9,749 nt of DNA from NCBI GenBank assembly GCA_031279895.1, contig JAITHR010000243.1, positions 1 through 9,749 of the forward strand, read 5' to 3'. Origin of the DNA: Spirochaetaceae bacterium. Lineage in GTDB: Bacteria > Spirochaetota > Spirochaetia > Treponematales > Breznakiellaceae. Within the stretch, counting starts at the first letter, position 1. Each line of letters begins with the position of its first letter. Positions 1-6,605 of the stretch are shown here, one piece after another. The notes below the pieces were generated by a model. The model ran no database searches. It was not told the origin of the DNA and worked only from the letters and a program-made list of their open reading frames with translations. Made by a program: the position numbers and the translations under genes.

Positions 1-137
1 GCGCACAACAACGCGCCGCTCCCAAACACGCCCGCCGTTGCGCGAGAGCGTAGCCGCGCCTGGGCTGTGCAAGCCTGCTCAACGGACAGGGTGTTGCACC
101 ATTAAGAAACAACAGTGCTGAAACCGTCGGAGACGGG
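1..137 (-). repeat. Dispersed hairpin-tipped element, copy A
   Basis: Read on the minus strand this matches the copies at 3863-3977 and 8319-8733. It begins with the hairpin CCGTC-n3-GACGG (124-136), then carries the shared GGTGCAACACC core (minus strand, 90-100), the GGCGCGGCTACGC segment, and a 3' tail ending GCGTTGTTGTGCG near position 1. It shares this longer tail with copy C at 8319-8478. No reading frame with a ribosome binding site is evident. The hairpin end points toward the TPR gene and lies about 20 bp from its -10 box. This looks like a non-coding intergenic repeat of REP or MITE type; the family is not one I recognise. The left edge may be cut by the window. Confidence 0.8.
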
Positions 138-155
138 GCGGGGCGGGGGAAAATA

Positions 156-164
156 TGCTATACT
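156..164 (+). promoter_or_regulatory. Extended -10 promoter of the TPR gene
   Basis: TGC-TATACT is an extended -10 box (TG at 156-157, TATACT at 159-164), placing the transcript start near 171 and giving a leader of about 25 nt. No recognisable -35 hexamer lies 16-18 bp upstream; that position is a G-rich tract beside the element hairpin. The transketolase promoter at 5720-5728 has nearly the same form (TGC-TATAAT) and the same placement beside a hairpin. Confidence 0.6.
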
Positions 165-195
165 AAAGGGAATAATGCCTAAAGGGAGATGAGGA

Positions 196-1440
196 ATGAG
201 AAAACTGTGTCCGGTGGTGTGGTTTTTGTGCGCGGGTCTTGCGGCGGCCCAGAGCGGGGATCCGGCGCCGTATTTTAACCGGGGTATGTTTTATTTTAAC
301 CGAGGGGAGTACCCGCAGGCGGCGCGGGAGTTTACCGAAGCCCTGCGCCTTAACCCGGGGTTTATTCAGGCGCTCCAGTACCGGAGTAAAGCCTATTTGT
401 ATACCGGAAACCGCGAGCTGGCAGTGGCGGATTTGAACGAAAGCCTGCGCCTGGGCAGCGCGCTCTCAGAGAGTTTTTACAACCTTGGGGCGCGGTACTT
501 TGCGAGCGGCCAGTACGGTCACGCTTTCGCGGAGTTCACCAAAGCGCTCCAGTATAACCCGCACTTCGCGCTGGCCTATAACGGGCGCGGGCTCGTGTAT
601 TTCTGTCAGGGGGAATACGACCTGGCTGTTGAGGAGTTTACCGTCGCGCTGCGGCTCAACCCCTCGCTGGCCGAGGCGTTTCATAACCGCGGGGCCGCCT
701 ACTCCCGACGCGGGAACCACGAGCGGGCGCGGTGGGATTATAACGAGGCGCTCAGGCTGAAGCGTATCGCTGCGGAAGCCGCGTTCGAGCGGGGCAACGC
801 CTATTTTTACGACGGGCTTTACGACCACGCCATAAGCGCGTACACCCACGCGCTTACGGCGCGGGACCATGACCCGCGGGTTCTGCATAACCGCGGGGTG
901 GCGTATATGCGGGTCAAAGCCTATGACCGTGCGATTGCGGATTTCACCGGCGCCCTGGAAATACAGCCGGATTATGCCGAGGCCTGGAGCAACCGCGCCT
1001 TCGCGTACCGGTTTATCGGGGACCTTGACCGCGCCATTTACGACTCAAGCAGGGCCATAGCCCTTAATCCGGCCTACGGGCTGGCGTTTTTTAACCGCGG
1101 CGCCGCCTACGCGCTGCGGGGAAACCACGATTACGCCATTCAGGATTACACCGCCGCACTCCGTTTCCCCACGGGCCAGGACAGCGCGGTCCTTAACAAT
1201 CGGGGGAACGCCTACCTTGCGAGAAGGGAGTACGGGCGGGCTATCGCGGATTACACCGAAGCCCTGCGCCTTGCCCCCCGGTTCACGGACGCCCGCTTTA
1301 ACCGCGCCCTGGCCTACCATTACCAACGGGATTACGGGAGAGCGGCTGCGGACTACGCGGAGCTGCTCAAGAGCGCGCCGGATGACAGCGACGTGTTTCT
1401 CTTGTGGGAGCGCGCCGCGTCGGGAATCCCCATACCGTAG
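196..1440 (+). CDS. Secreted or periplasmic TPR-repeat protein
   Basis: The 414-residue product starts with a signal peptide: MRK, a hydrophobic stretch, then AAA-Q at about residues 17-20 as a likely signal peptidase I site. The rest is about eleven tandem 34-residue tetratricopeptide repeats, from residue 23 to near the C-terminus, with the pattern N-R-G-x-A-Y ... G-x-Y-x-x-A-I-x-D-Y/F-x-x-A-L-x-L-x-P. There is no catalytic domain, so the expected role is a protein-protein interaction scaffold outside the cytoplasm. The start is supported by a purine-rich site (GGAGATGAGG, 185-194) and the promoter at 156-164. It is convergent with satP, with 18 bp between them and no clear terminator. The repeats are regular and the frame is intact. 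The partner and precise role cannot be read from the sequence. Confidence 0.92.
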   Translation: MRKLCPVVWFLCAGLAAAQSGDPAPYFNRGMFYFNRGEYPQAAREFTEALRLNPGFIQALQYRSKAYLYTGNRELAVADLNESLRLGSALSESFYNLGARYFASGQYGHAFAEFTKALQYNPHFALAYNGRGLVYFCQGEYDLAVEEFTVALRLNPSLAEAFHNRGAAYSRRGNHERARWDYNEALRLKRIAAEAAFERGNAYFYDGLYDHAISAYTHALTARDHDPRVLHNRGVAYMRVKAYDRAIADFTGALEIQPDYAEAWSNRAFAYRFIGDLDRAIYDSSRAIALNPAYGLAFFNRGAAYALRGNHDYAIQDYTAALRFPTGQDSAVLNNRGNAYLARREYGRAIADYTEALRLAPRFTDARFNRALAYHYQRDYGRAAADYAELLKSAPDDSDVFLLWERAASGIPIP

Positions 1441-1458
1441 GGCAGGCGCCGCGGGAAA

Positions 1459-2022
1459 TCAGAGGGGGAAAACGGTTTTGTTACATTCGCCGTTTACGAT
1501 CTGCCCCACCGCGGAATAGATGGCCGAAGCGCCGCAGAAGATGCCCTCGTAGCCGGCGATGATTTTAATGCCGTGGTTTTCCGTAAAATCCCCGGCGGCA
1601 AGGAGAAAGAACAGCACCGTGAGAGAGAGGAACACGATTTTTGTGACGGTGTTGTGCGCCAGGGCGCCGAAGAACATGAAAAGGGTAAATATCCCCCAGA
1701 GGAGGAGGTAAAACCCCATGGACTTCTCGTCGGCGGCGCGGATGCCCGCGCTCCCGAAGGGGTTAATCCAAATGATGCAGAGGGACCACCAGAAGAAGCC
1801 GTAGGCGCTGAAAGCGGTTCCCCCGAAGGTGTTTCCTTCGCGGAACTCGGTTACGCCCGCGATAATCTGGGCCGCTCCGCCCACGGCCAAACCCATGGCG
1901 ACGATTACGATAGAAAGTTCTATGACGCCCGCGTTGTGCAGGTTCAAAAGAACCGTGGTCATGCCGAACCCTAAAAGACCGAGGGGGCCAGGGTTGGCGG
2001 CTTTTTTCGTGTGTGAAGACAT
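1459..2022 (-). CDS. satP: Acetate/succinate:proton symporter, SatP (GPR1/FUN34/YaaH family)
   Basis: This 187-residue inner-membrane protein should take up acetate (and succinate) with protons. The family signature N-P-x-P-L-G-L is at residues 10-16 as NPGPLGL, followed by GFGMTTVLLNLHNAG, G-N-T-F-G-x-T-A-F near 63-71 and the Y-G-F-F-W-W segment near 74-79. Later come L-x-L-W-G-x-F-T-L-F-M-F-F-G and the C-terminal C-G-A-S-A-I-Y motif. Six hydrophobic segments are visible and the length equals that of E. coli SatP (188). An AAGGAG site (minus strand, 2028-2033) precedes the ATG and decides the start. The gene diverges from the SulP gene through a 112-bp region holding a good promoter at 2062-2090. 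The neighbouring anion transporter suggests a locus for small-anion exchange, which is inference. Acetate release, not uptake, is also possible in a fermenter. Confidence 0.95.
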   Translation of the reverse strand: MSSHTKKAANPGPLGLLGFGMTTVLLNLHNAGVIELSIVIVAMGLAVGGAAQIIAGVTEFREGNTFGGTAFSAYGFFWWSLCIIWINPFGSAGIRAADEKSMGFYLLLWGIFTLFMFFGALAHNTVTKIVFLSLTVLFFLLAAGDFTENHGIKIIAGYEGIFCGASAIYSAVGQIVNGECNKTVFPL

Positions 2023-2061
2023 ACCTTCTCCTTATGCGTACCGCGTGATTCGCGTAAGCGC

Positions 2062-2090
2062 ATTGTACACGGAAACACCGGAAAGGGCAA
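2062..2090 (-). promoter_or_regulatory. Sigma70-type promoter of satP
   Basis: On the minus strand TTGCCC (plus-strand 2085-2090) is separated by exactly 17 bp from TACAAT (plus-strand 2062-2067). The transcript would start near 2055, giving a leader of about 33 nt before the AAGGAG site and ATG. Confidence 0.6.
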
Positions 2091-2098
2091 TACCAATC

Positions 2099-2128
2099 TT
2101 GACAGAGTACCGGAATCGGGTATTAGAT
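2099..2128 (+). promoter_or_regulatory. Sigma70-type promoter of the SulP gene
   Basis: A consensus -35 box TTGACA (2099-2104) is followed by TATTAG (2121-2126, spacing 16) or TTAGAT (2123-2128, spacing 18). The -35 is only 8 bp from the divergent satP -35 box (2085-2090), so the two promoters may compete or share a regulator. The predicted start, about 2133-2136, falls on the ATG chosen for the SulP gene. Confidence 0.5.
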
Positions 2129-2131
2129 TCC
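2112..2131. promoter_or_regulatory. Inverted repeat over the SulP -10 box, possible operator
   Basis: GGAATC (2112-2117) and GATTCC (2126-2131) form a perfect 6-bp inverted repeat with an 8-bp spacer that contains most of the TATTAG box. The centre-to-centre spacing of 14 bp is unusual for a helix-turn-helix dimer but possible. Position is the main argument for an operator; the protein is unknown and the repeat could be chance. Confidence 0.3.
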
Positions 2132-2134
2132 CCC

Positions 2135-3859
2135 ATGTATTCATTTAAGTCATTTAAGTTTATCAACATTCGGGATCTTATCCCCCGTATCGTCGAACTC
2201 CTGCCGGACAAAAAAGGCCCCCGCTACGGTCCGGCTTCGTTTGTCAAAGACTGCATAGCCGGCGTAATCGTCGGTATCGTGGCGCTCCCGCTCTCCATGG
2301 CGTTCAGCATCGCCGCCGGCGGCACACCGGCGCAGGGGCTCTACACCGCCATCACCGCGGGCTTCTGCGTAAGCCTCCTGGGAGGCAGCAAGTTCCAGAT
2401 AGGCGGGCCCACCGGCGCCTTCGTGATTATCATCTTCGGCGTTATGCGGGATCACGGTCCCGCGGGGCTTATCACCGCCACGATACTCGCGGGCATCATG
2501 CTCGTTGTCATGGGCTTAACCGGCCTGGGGCGGTTCATCAAGTTCATCCCCTATCCGGTTACCACAGGCTTTACCACCGGAATCGGGGTGCTCATCTTCT
2601 CCCAGCAGGTAAAGGATTTCTTCGGCCTCAAAATCGCCGCCAGCTCCCCGGCGTTCTTTGAAAAATGGGTGGAGTACATCCTCCATTTCCCCACCCTCCA
2701 CCCGCTCACCTTCGCCATAGGCGCCGGAACCATGCTCGTCATCATCTTTATCCGCCGGTTCTTCCCCTACATCCCCGGTGCCGCCGCGGGCGTGGCGGTC
2801 GCGACGGTGCTCTGCCATTTCCTGCACCTCCCTGTGGAAACCGTGGGAAGCAAGTTCGGCGGCATCCCCGCGTCCCTGCCGATACCCTCCTTCCCCGCGC
2901 TAAGCTGGCGCGTCCTGGGAGCCGTGTTTCCAAGCGCCTTCAGCATCGCGCTCCTTGCGGCCATAGAATCCCTCCTTTCGGCGGTGGTCTCTGACGGCAT
3001 GACCGGGGACCGGCACAACGCGAACACCGAGCTTGCGGCCCAGGGGCTGGGCAACATCGTCTCCGGCATCTTCGGCGGCATCCCGGCCACCGGCGCCATC
3101 GCCCGAACCGCCACCAACATCAAAGCCGGCGCCGTAAGCCCCGTGGCGGGCATTATGCACGTGGTTACACTGGTGGTTTTCGTGCTGTTCCTCTCCCCGG
3201 TGGCCTCCGCCATCCCGCTCGCGGGCCTGTCCGCGGTGCTTATGATAGTCTCCTGGGACATGAGTAACCTGAGCCGCTTCATACGCCTCATACGCCGCTC
3301 CCCCAAAAGCGACACCTGGGTGCTCCTTACCACGTTTCTCCTCACGATTATCGTTGACCTCACGTTCGCGGTGGAAGTCGGGGTGGTGCTGGCGGTGTTT
3401 CTCTTCCTGAAACGCATGATAGAGGTTACGAACATACAGCTGGAAAACGACGAACTCATTACGGAGCTCGCCTTCGGGGACATCGGAAAGAACACGGCAA
3501 GCGAAATAGGCGCTCTGGCACGGCAGGACATCGAAATATACGAGATAAACGGCCCCTTCTTCTTCGGCGTGGCGGATATGCTTCAAAATACGCTCCTCAG
3601 AGTCACCAAAACCCCCAAAGCGCTCGTGCTGCGAATGAGGGAAGTGCCGGTCATCGATTCCACCGGCATCACCGCGCTCGAATCGTTCCTTATCCAGTGC
3701 CGCCGCCGGAAACTGCGCCTTATCATCTGCGAAATCCGCAAAGAACCCCGGGCCACACTGGAAAAATCCGGCTTCATCGAAGACCTGGGCAGGGAAAACA
3801 TCGTCGATACGGTGGAAGAAGCGGTTGACCTCGCGGACCCCCAGCCTCCGGCTGTTTAA
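2135..3859 (+). CDS. SulP-family anion transporter with C-terminal STAS domain
   Basis: From ATG 2135 the product is 574 residues. The SulP (SLC26-like) membrane domain occupies roughly residues 30-420, with the motifs DCIAGVIVGIVALPLSMAFSIAAG, Q-G-L-Y-T-A-I, Q-I-G-G-P-T-G-A-F and Y-P-V-T-T-G-F-T, and about a dozen hydrophobic segments. A cytoplasmic STAS domain follows (about 440-560), with the conserved D-S-T-G at 508-511. Family members move sulfate, bicarbonate or C4-dicarboxylates; the substrate cannot be told here. The start is uncertain. The frame is open back to 1829, but the upstream part overlaps satP in antisense and is not SulP-like. ATG 2135 has no ribosome binding site and sits at the predicted transcript start, so it may be leaderless. 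TTG 2099, with AAAGGG at 2082-2087, is the alternative. The last codons and the stop lie inside the repeat hairpin at 3842-3854. Confidence 0.93.
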   Translation: MYSFKSFKFINIRDLIPRIVELLPDKKGPRYGPASFVKDCIAGVIVGIVALPLSMAFSIAAGGTPAQGLYTAITAGFCVSLLGGSKFQIGGPTGAFVIIIFGVMRDHGPAGLITATILAGIMLVVMGLTGLGRFIKFIPYPVTTGFTTGIGVLIFSQQVKDFFGLKIAASSPAFFEKWVEYILHFPTLHPLTFAIGAGTMLVIIFIRRFFPYIPGAAAGVAVATVLCHFLHLPVETVGSKFGGIPASLPIPSFPALSWRVLGAVFPSAFSIALLAAIESLLSAVVSDGMTGDRHNANTELAAQGLGNIVSGIFGGIPATGAIARTATNIKAGAVSPVAGIMHVVTLVVFVLFLSPVASAIPLAGLSAVLMIVSWDMSNLSRFIRLIRRSPKSDTWVLLTTFLLTIIVDLTFAVEVGVVLAVFLFLKRMIEVTNIQLENDELITELAFGDIGKNTASEIGALARQDIEIYEINGPFFFGVADMLQNTLLRVTKTPKALVLRMREVPVIDSTGITALESFLIQCRRRKLRLIICEIRKEPRATLEKSGFIEDLGRENIVDTVEEAVDLADPQPPAV

Positions 3860-3876
3860 GCACCGTCTCCGACGGT
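3842..3876 (+). repeat. Two adjacent element hairpins over the SulP stop codon
   Basis: CAGCC-n3-GGCTG (3842-3854) and ACCGTC-n3-GACGGT (3862-3876) stand 7 bp apart with the TAA stop (3857-3859) between them. Both hairpin types recur in the dispersed elements. They could slow or stop transcription or protect the mRNA end, but no T-tract follows, so they are not standard intrinsic terminators. Confidence 0.7.
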
Positions 3877-3977
3877 TTCGGCATGGCCGCCTGTTGTTTC
3901 AAAGCGGTGCAACACCGTGTCCGGTTAGGGGACTGGCTGCTGCGTAGGCGCGGCTACGCTTCGCGCCGTCTCCGACG
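3863..3977 (+). repeat. Dispersed hairpin-tipped element, copy B
   Basis: It starts with CCGTCTCCGACG (3863-3874) and ends with the same 12 bases (3966-3977), 103 bp apart. Between them are CATGGCCGCCTGTTG, the GGTGCAACACC core (3906-3916), GTGTCCGGTTAG, and GGCGCGGCTACGCTTCGCGC. The 103-bp spacing equals the period of the tandem copies at 8479-8697. The second CCGTCTCCGACG runs straight into the first 21-bp unit of array 1, whose units also carry CTCCGACG. Confidence 0.85.
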
Positions 3978-4596
3978 TTCACTAATCCGCACTCCGCACC
4001 ACCCAAACTGCCTCCGACGCCCACTAAACCGCCCTCCGCGCTCCCCAAACCGACCCCGACGTTCACTAAACCGACTCCGACGTTCACTAAAAACGCCGCC
4101 GCGTTCACTAATCCGGCCTCAGCGCCCCACAAACCAACTCCGACGTTCACTAATCCGCCCTCCGCGCCACCCAAACCGACTCCGACGTTCACAAAACCGA
4201 CCCCGCCGCCGCCTAAACCGCCTCCGACGTTCACTAATCCGCCCTCCGCGCCCACCAAACCGACTCCGACGTTCACTAAACCACCCTCCGCGCTCCCTAA
4301 TCACGCCTCCGCACTCCCCAAACCGCCCTCCGCGCTCCCCAAACCGCCCTCCGCGCTCCCCAAACCGCCCTCCGCGCCCACTAAACACGCCTCCGCACCA
4401 CCCAAACCGCACTCCGCACCACCCAAACACGCCTCCACGCCGCCTAAACCGACTCCGACGTTCACTAACCCCGCCTCCGCGCCCACTAATCACGCCTCTA
4501 CGCCACCTAATCCGCACTCCGCGCCCACTAATCCGCCCCCCGCGCTCCCCAAACCGACTCCGACGTTCACTAATCCGGCTCCTCTTTTAGTTAAAT
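3966..4596. repeat. Array 1, left part: C-rich 21-bp tandem repeats
   Basis: About 30 degenerate units of 21 bp. Common pieces are ACTCCGACGTTCAC, TAAACCG or TAATCCG, and CCTCCGCGCTCCCC. The plus strand is very rich in C and poor in G. Because 21 is divisible by 3, long frames are open on both strands (plus: an Arg/Pro-rich heptad; minus: a Gly/Val-rich heptad such as VNVGVGL). None has a ribosome binding site or resembles a known family, so I treat the stretch as non-coding. Confidence 0.85.
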
Positions 4597-4916
4597 CCGA
4601 CTCCCGTTTAGTTATACGCGGGTCTGCTTTAGCTACATCCGAGTCCGCCTTATGGAGACGGGACTCCGCTTTACGTGTTTTTGCCTCGGAAAGAGTTCTT
4701 TTTACTTCGCGGACAGTCATGCGCGACTCGGAGAAACGTTTCCGCGCTCCGGAGGAACGTTCTTTTGCCCCGGAGGAACGTTCCTTTACCCCGGAAGGAC
4801 ATTCTTTTGACTCGGAAGGACGTTCTTTAGACTCGGAAATAACTCGTATAGTACGCCGTTTACTGCGATATGCCGCTGTTTGGTACGGTTTGGTGTCGTA
4901 TTTCGCACCGCCCTAA
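4597..4916. repeat. Array 1, centre: divergent 21-bp units with in-phase palindromes
   Basis: The 21-bp spacing continues, but the units are more diverse and AT-richer. Palindromes recur exactly 21 bp apart: GAAACGTTTC (centre 4737.5), GAACGTTC (4758.5), AGGAACGTTCCT (4779.5), then partly decayed forms centred on 4800.5 and 4821.5. CATG at 4718-4721 gives ATG codons on both strands that open two divergent heptad-repeat frames (65 and 76 residues). Neither has a ribosome binding site. Strand composition switches here from C-rich to G-rich. Confidence 0.75.
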
Positions 4917-5585
4917 GCGGTTGTTGTCCGCTTGGAGACGGGGTTGTGTGGCCTGGTGGCGTGGTTAGATCGCTTCGGGGCGGGTTTAGGTCGCTTCGGG
5001 GCGGGGTTGTGTGGCCTGGGAGTGCGGTTGTGTCGCTTCGGGGCGTGGTTTGGTGGTTTTGAGGCGGGATTTGCTGGCCTGGGAGTGCGGTTGTGTGGCT
5101 TCGGGGCGGGTTTTGGTGGCTTTGAGGCGCGGTTGTGTTGCTTGGGGGCGTGGTTGTGTGGCTTCGGGGCGTGATTAGGTGGCCTGGGAGTGCGTTTAGG
5201 TCGCTTCGGGGCGCGGTTGTGTGGCCTGGGAGTGCGTTTAGGTCGCTTCGGGGCGCGGTTGTGTGGCCTGGAAGTGCGCTTAGGTCGCTTCGGGGCGCGG
5301 TTGTGTGGCCTGGAAGTGGGTTTGTGTCGCTTCGGGGCGTGATTGTGTGGCCTGGGAGTGCGGTTGGGTCGCTTTGAGGCGGATTTGTGTGGCTTTGAGG
5401 CGCGGTTGGGTCGCTTACAGGCGCGGTTGGGTCGCTTACAGGCGTGGTTAGGTGGCTTTGGGGCGGGATTGTGTGGTTTGGGGGCGGAGCTGTGTAGCTT
5501 CGGGGTGCGGTTGTGTGGCCTTGGGGCGGGTTTTGCTGACCTGGGAGTGCGTTTAGGTCGTTTTAAGGGGCGGGGACTGTAAGCG
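4917..5585. repeat. Array 1, right part: G-rich 21-bp tandem repeats
   Basis: About 31 units follow one another at 21 bp. The variable module is TCGCTTCGGGGCG, TGGCTTTGAGGCG, TCGCTTACAGGCG or TGGCCTGGGAGTG, joined by linkers such as CGGTTGTG or TTTAGG. CT-T is followed by CGGGGCG, TGAGGCG or ACAGGCG, while CC-T is followed mostly by GGGAGTG, so the module crosses the apparent unit boundary. The unit at 4917-4934 contains AAGCGG-n7-CCGCTT. Open frames in several phases give Gly/Leu/Phe-rich heptads, explained by the period. Confidence 0.85.
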
Positions 5586-5712
5586 GTCGCTGATAGCTTC
5601 GGGGCGCGGCGCGGGAAGCTTATGGAACAGCCGGAGGCTGTATGCGGTCGTTGTCCGCTTTGTCGCGCTTCGCATGACGCTTATGAAACCGTCGGAGACG
5701 GGCCGGAGGCTG
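5586..5712 (-). repeat. Element-like right cap of array 1
   Basis: On the minus strand CCGTC-n3-GACGG (plus 5687-5702) is followed by TTTCATAAGCGTC, and a second hairpin, ACAGCC-n3-GGCTGT (plus 5626-5641), by TCCATAAGCTTCC. The region therefore holds two related half-units, each with one hairpin. The GGTGCAACACC core of the main element is missing. The outward hairpin faces the transketolase promoter, as copy A faces the TPR gene. Confidence 0.6.
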
Positions 5713-5719
5713 GGAAATG

Positions 5720-5728
5720 TGCTATAAT
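5720..5728 (+). promoter_or_regulatory. Extended -10 promoter of the transketolase operon
   Basis: TGC-TATAAT (TG 5720-5721, TATAAT 5723-5728) is a consensus extended -10 box. Transcription would begin near 5735, so the leader is only about 13 nt and includes GGAG (5737-5740), 7 nt before ATG 5748. No good -35 is present; that position lies in the element cap. Confidence 0.65.
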
Positions 5729-5747
5729 GGGACTATGGAGATTTTGT

Positions 5748-6587
5748 ATGGATAAAGAACGTTTGCTGTTTTTGAAGGAGAAGGCGCGGGAGATCCGCAA
5801 GATGACGATTGAGGAAATCGGCACCCTTGGCACGGGACACATCGGGGGGGCCATGTCTATTGCGGACCTTCTGGCGCTTTTGTATTTTCACCGTTTGCGT
5901 GTTGACCCGTTGAACCCGCGTATGCCGGATCGGGACCAGCTGGTGGTTTCCAAAGGCCACGCGGGGCCCGCGGTATATGCGGCTCTGGCGCTTAAGGGCT
6001 ACTTTCCGAAGGAGTGGCTCGGCACGCTGAACCAGGGCGGCACCAGACTGCCGAGCCACTGCGACCGCAACCTTACTCCGGGCGTTGATATGACTACCGG
6101 CTCTTTGGGGCAGGGGTTTTCCGCGGCGCTGGGCATTGCTCTGGGGCTGGGCATGGATGCGGGTACGAAATCCGCCAAAGTCTACGCGATTATCGGGGAC
6201 GGCGAGTCTGACGAGGGGCAGATTTGGGAGGCGGCGCTTTTTGCGGGGTATCGCGGCACGGCCAACCTTATCGCGTTTACCGATTACAACAAGCAGCAGC
6301 TTGACGGCTATACCAAAGACATCCTCAATCTGGACGATCTGGAAGCCAAATGGCGGGCTTTCGGCTGGTTTACCCAGCGGGTGGACGGGCATGACATCGC
6401 GGCGCTGGACGAGGCCGTAGAAAACGCGGCGGCGCAGGATAAAAAGCCGTCCATGATCATCATGGATACGCTTAAGGGGAAGGGGTGTTCCTTTGCCGAA
6501 GGCGTTCAGAACAATCACAGCATGGCGTTTGACCGCGTGAAAGCGGCGGAAGCTATCGCGGCGCTGGATTCCCAACCCCAAGAATAG
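5748..6587 (+). CDS. Transketolase, N-terminal (TPP-binding) subunit
   Basis: This 279-residue protein is the first half of a split transketolase, which moves two-carbon ketol units between sugar phosphates in the cytoplasm (non-oxidative pentose phosphate pathway). Visible family features are GTLGTGHIGGAMSIADLLALLY (His 31), the S-K-G-H-A-G-P-A motif (His 71), G-S-L-G-Q-G-F, and the thiamine diphosphate/Mg motif starting GDGESDEGQ at residues 150-158 and ending at Asn 181 (DYNKQ). ATG 5748 is chosen because GGAG lies 7 nt upstream and the promoter ends at 5728. The frame is open upstream to ATG 5622, but that part is repeat DNA before the promoter. The C-terminal subunit follows 18 bp downstream, and both are needed for the active site. 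A related two-subunit ketol transferase or DXS-like role is less likely. Confidence 0.95.
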   Translation: MDKERLLFLKEKAREIRKMTIEEIGTLGTGHIGGAMSIADLLALLYFHRLRVDPLNPRMPDRDQLVVSKGHAGPAVYAALALKGYFPKEWLGTLNQGGTRLPSHCDRNLTPGVDMTTGSLGQGFSAALGIALGLGMDAGTKSAKVYAIIGDGESDEGQIWEAALFAGYRGTANLIAFTDYNKQQLDGYTKDILNLDDLEAKWRAFGWFTQRVDGHDIAALDEAVENAAAQDKKPSMIIMDTLKGKGCSFAEGVQNNHSMAFDRVKAAEAIAALDSQPQE

Positions 6588-6605
6588 GAACAAAAGGAGT
6601 AACCC

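Noticed and set aside
466..888. Minus-strand frame of 140 codons within the TPR gene
   Set aside because: It is a shadow of the strongly supported TPR reading frame.
1829..2134. SulP protein starting at 1829, giving 676 residues
   Set aside because: The extra 102 residues are antisense to satP and its promoter and show no SulP-like sequence; the membrane domain begins well after residue 103.
3883..4590. Plus-strand 235-codon Arg/Pro-rich open frame (and 4119-4517 minus, 3899-4276 minus)
   Set aside because: Several overlapping frames on both strands are equally open because the repeat length is a multiple of 3. There is no ribosome binding site, the composition is extreme, and the first part runs through the dispersed element.
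4932..5582. Gly/Leu/Phe-rich heptad frames in the G-rich half of array 1
   Set aside because: Same explanation: open in more than one phase, no translation start signal, and the sequence begins in the middle of the array.
3966..5585. CRISPR array
   Set aside because: The repeats are contiguous 21-bp units with no unique spacers of even length, and no cas genes are present.
5622..5747. Transketolase starting at ATG 5622
   Set aside because: This stretch is repeat DNA and lies upstream of the promoter; ATG 5748 has a well-placed GGAG and matches the usual N-terminus.
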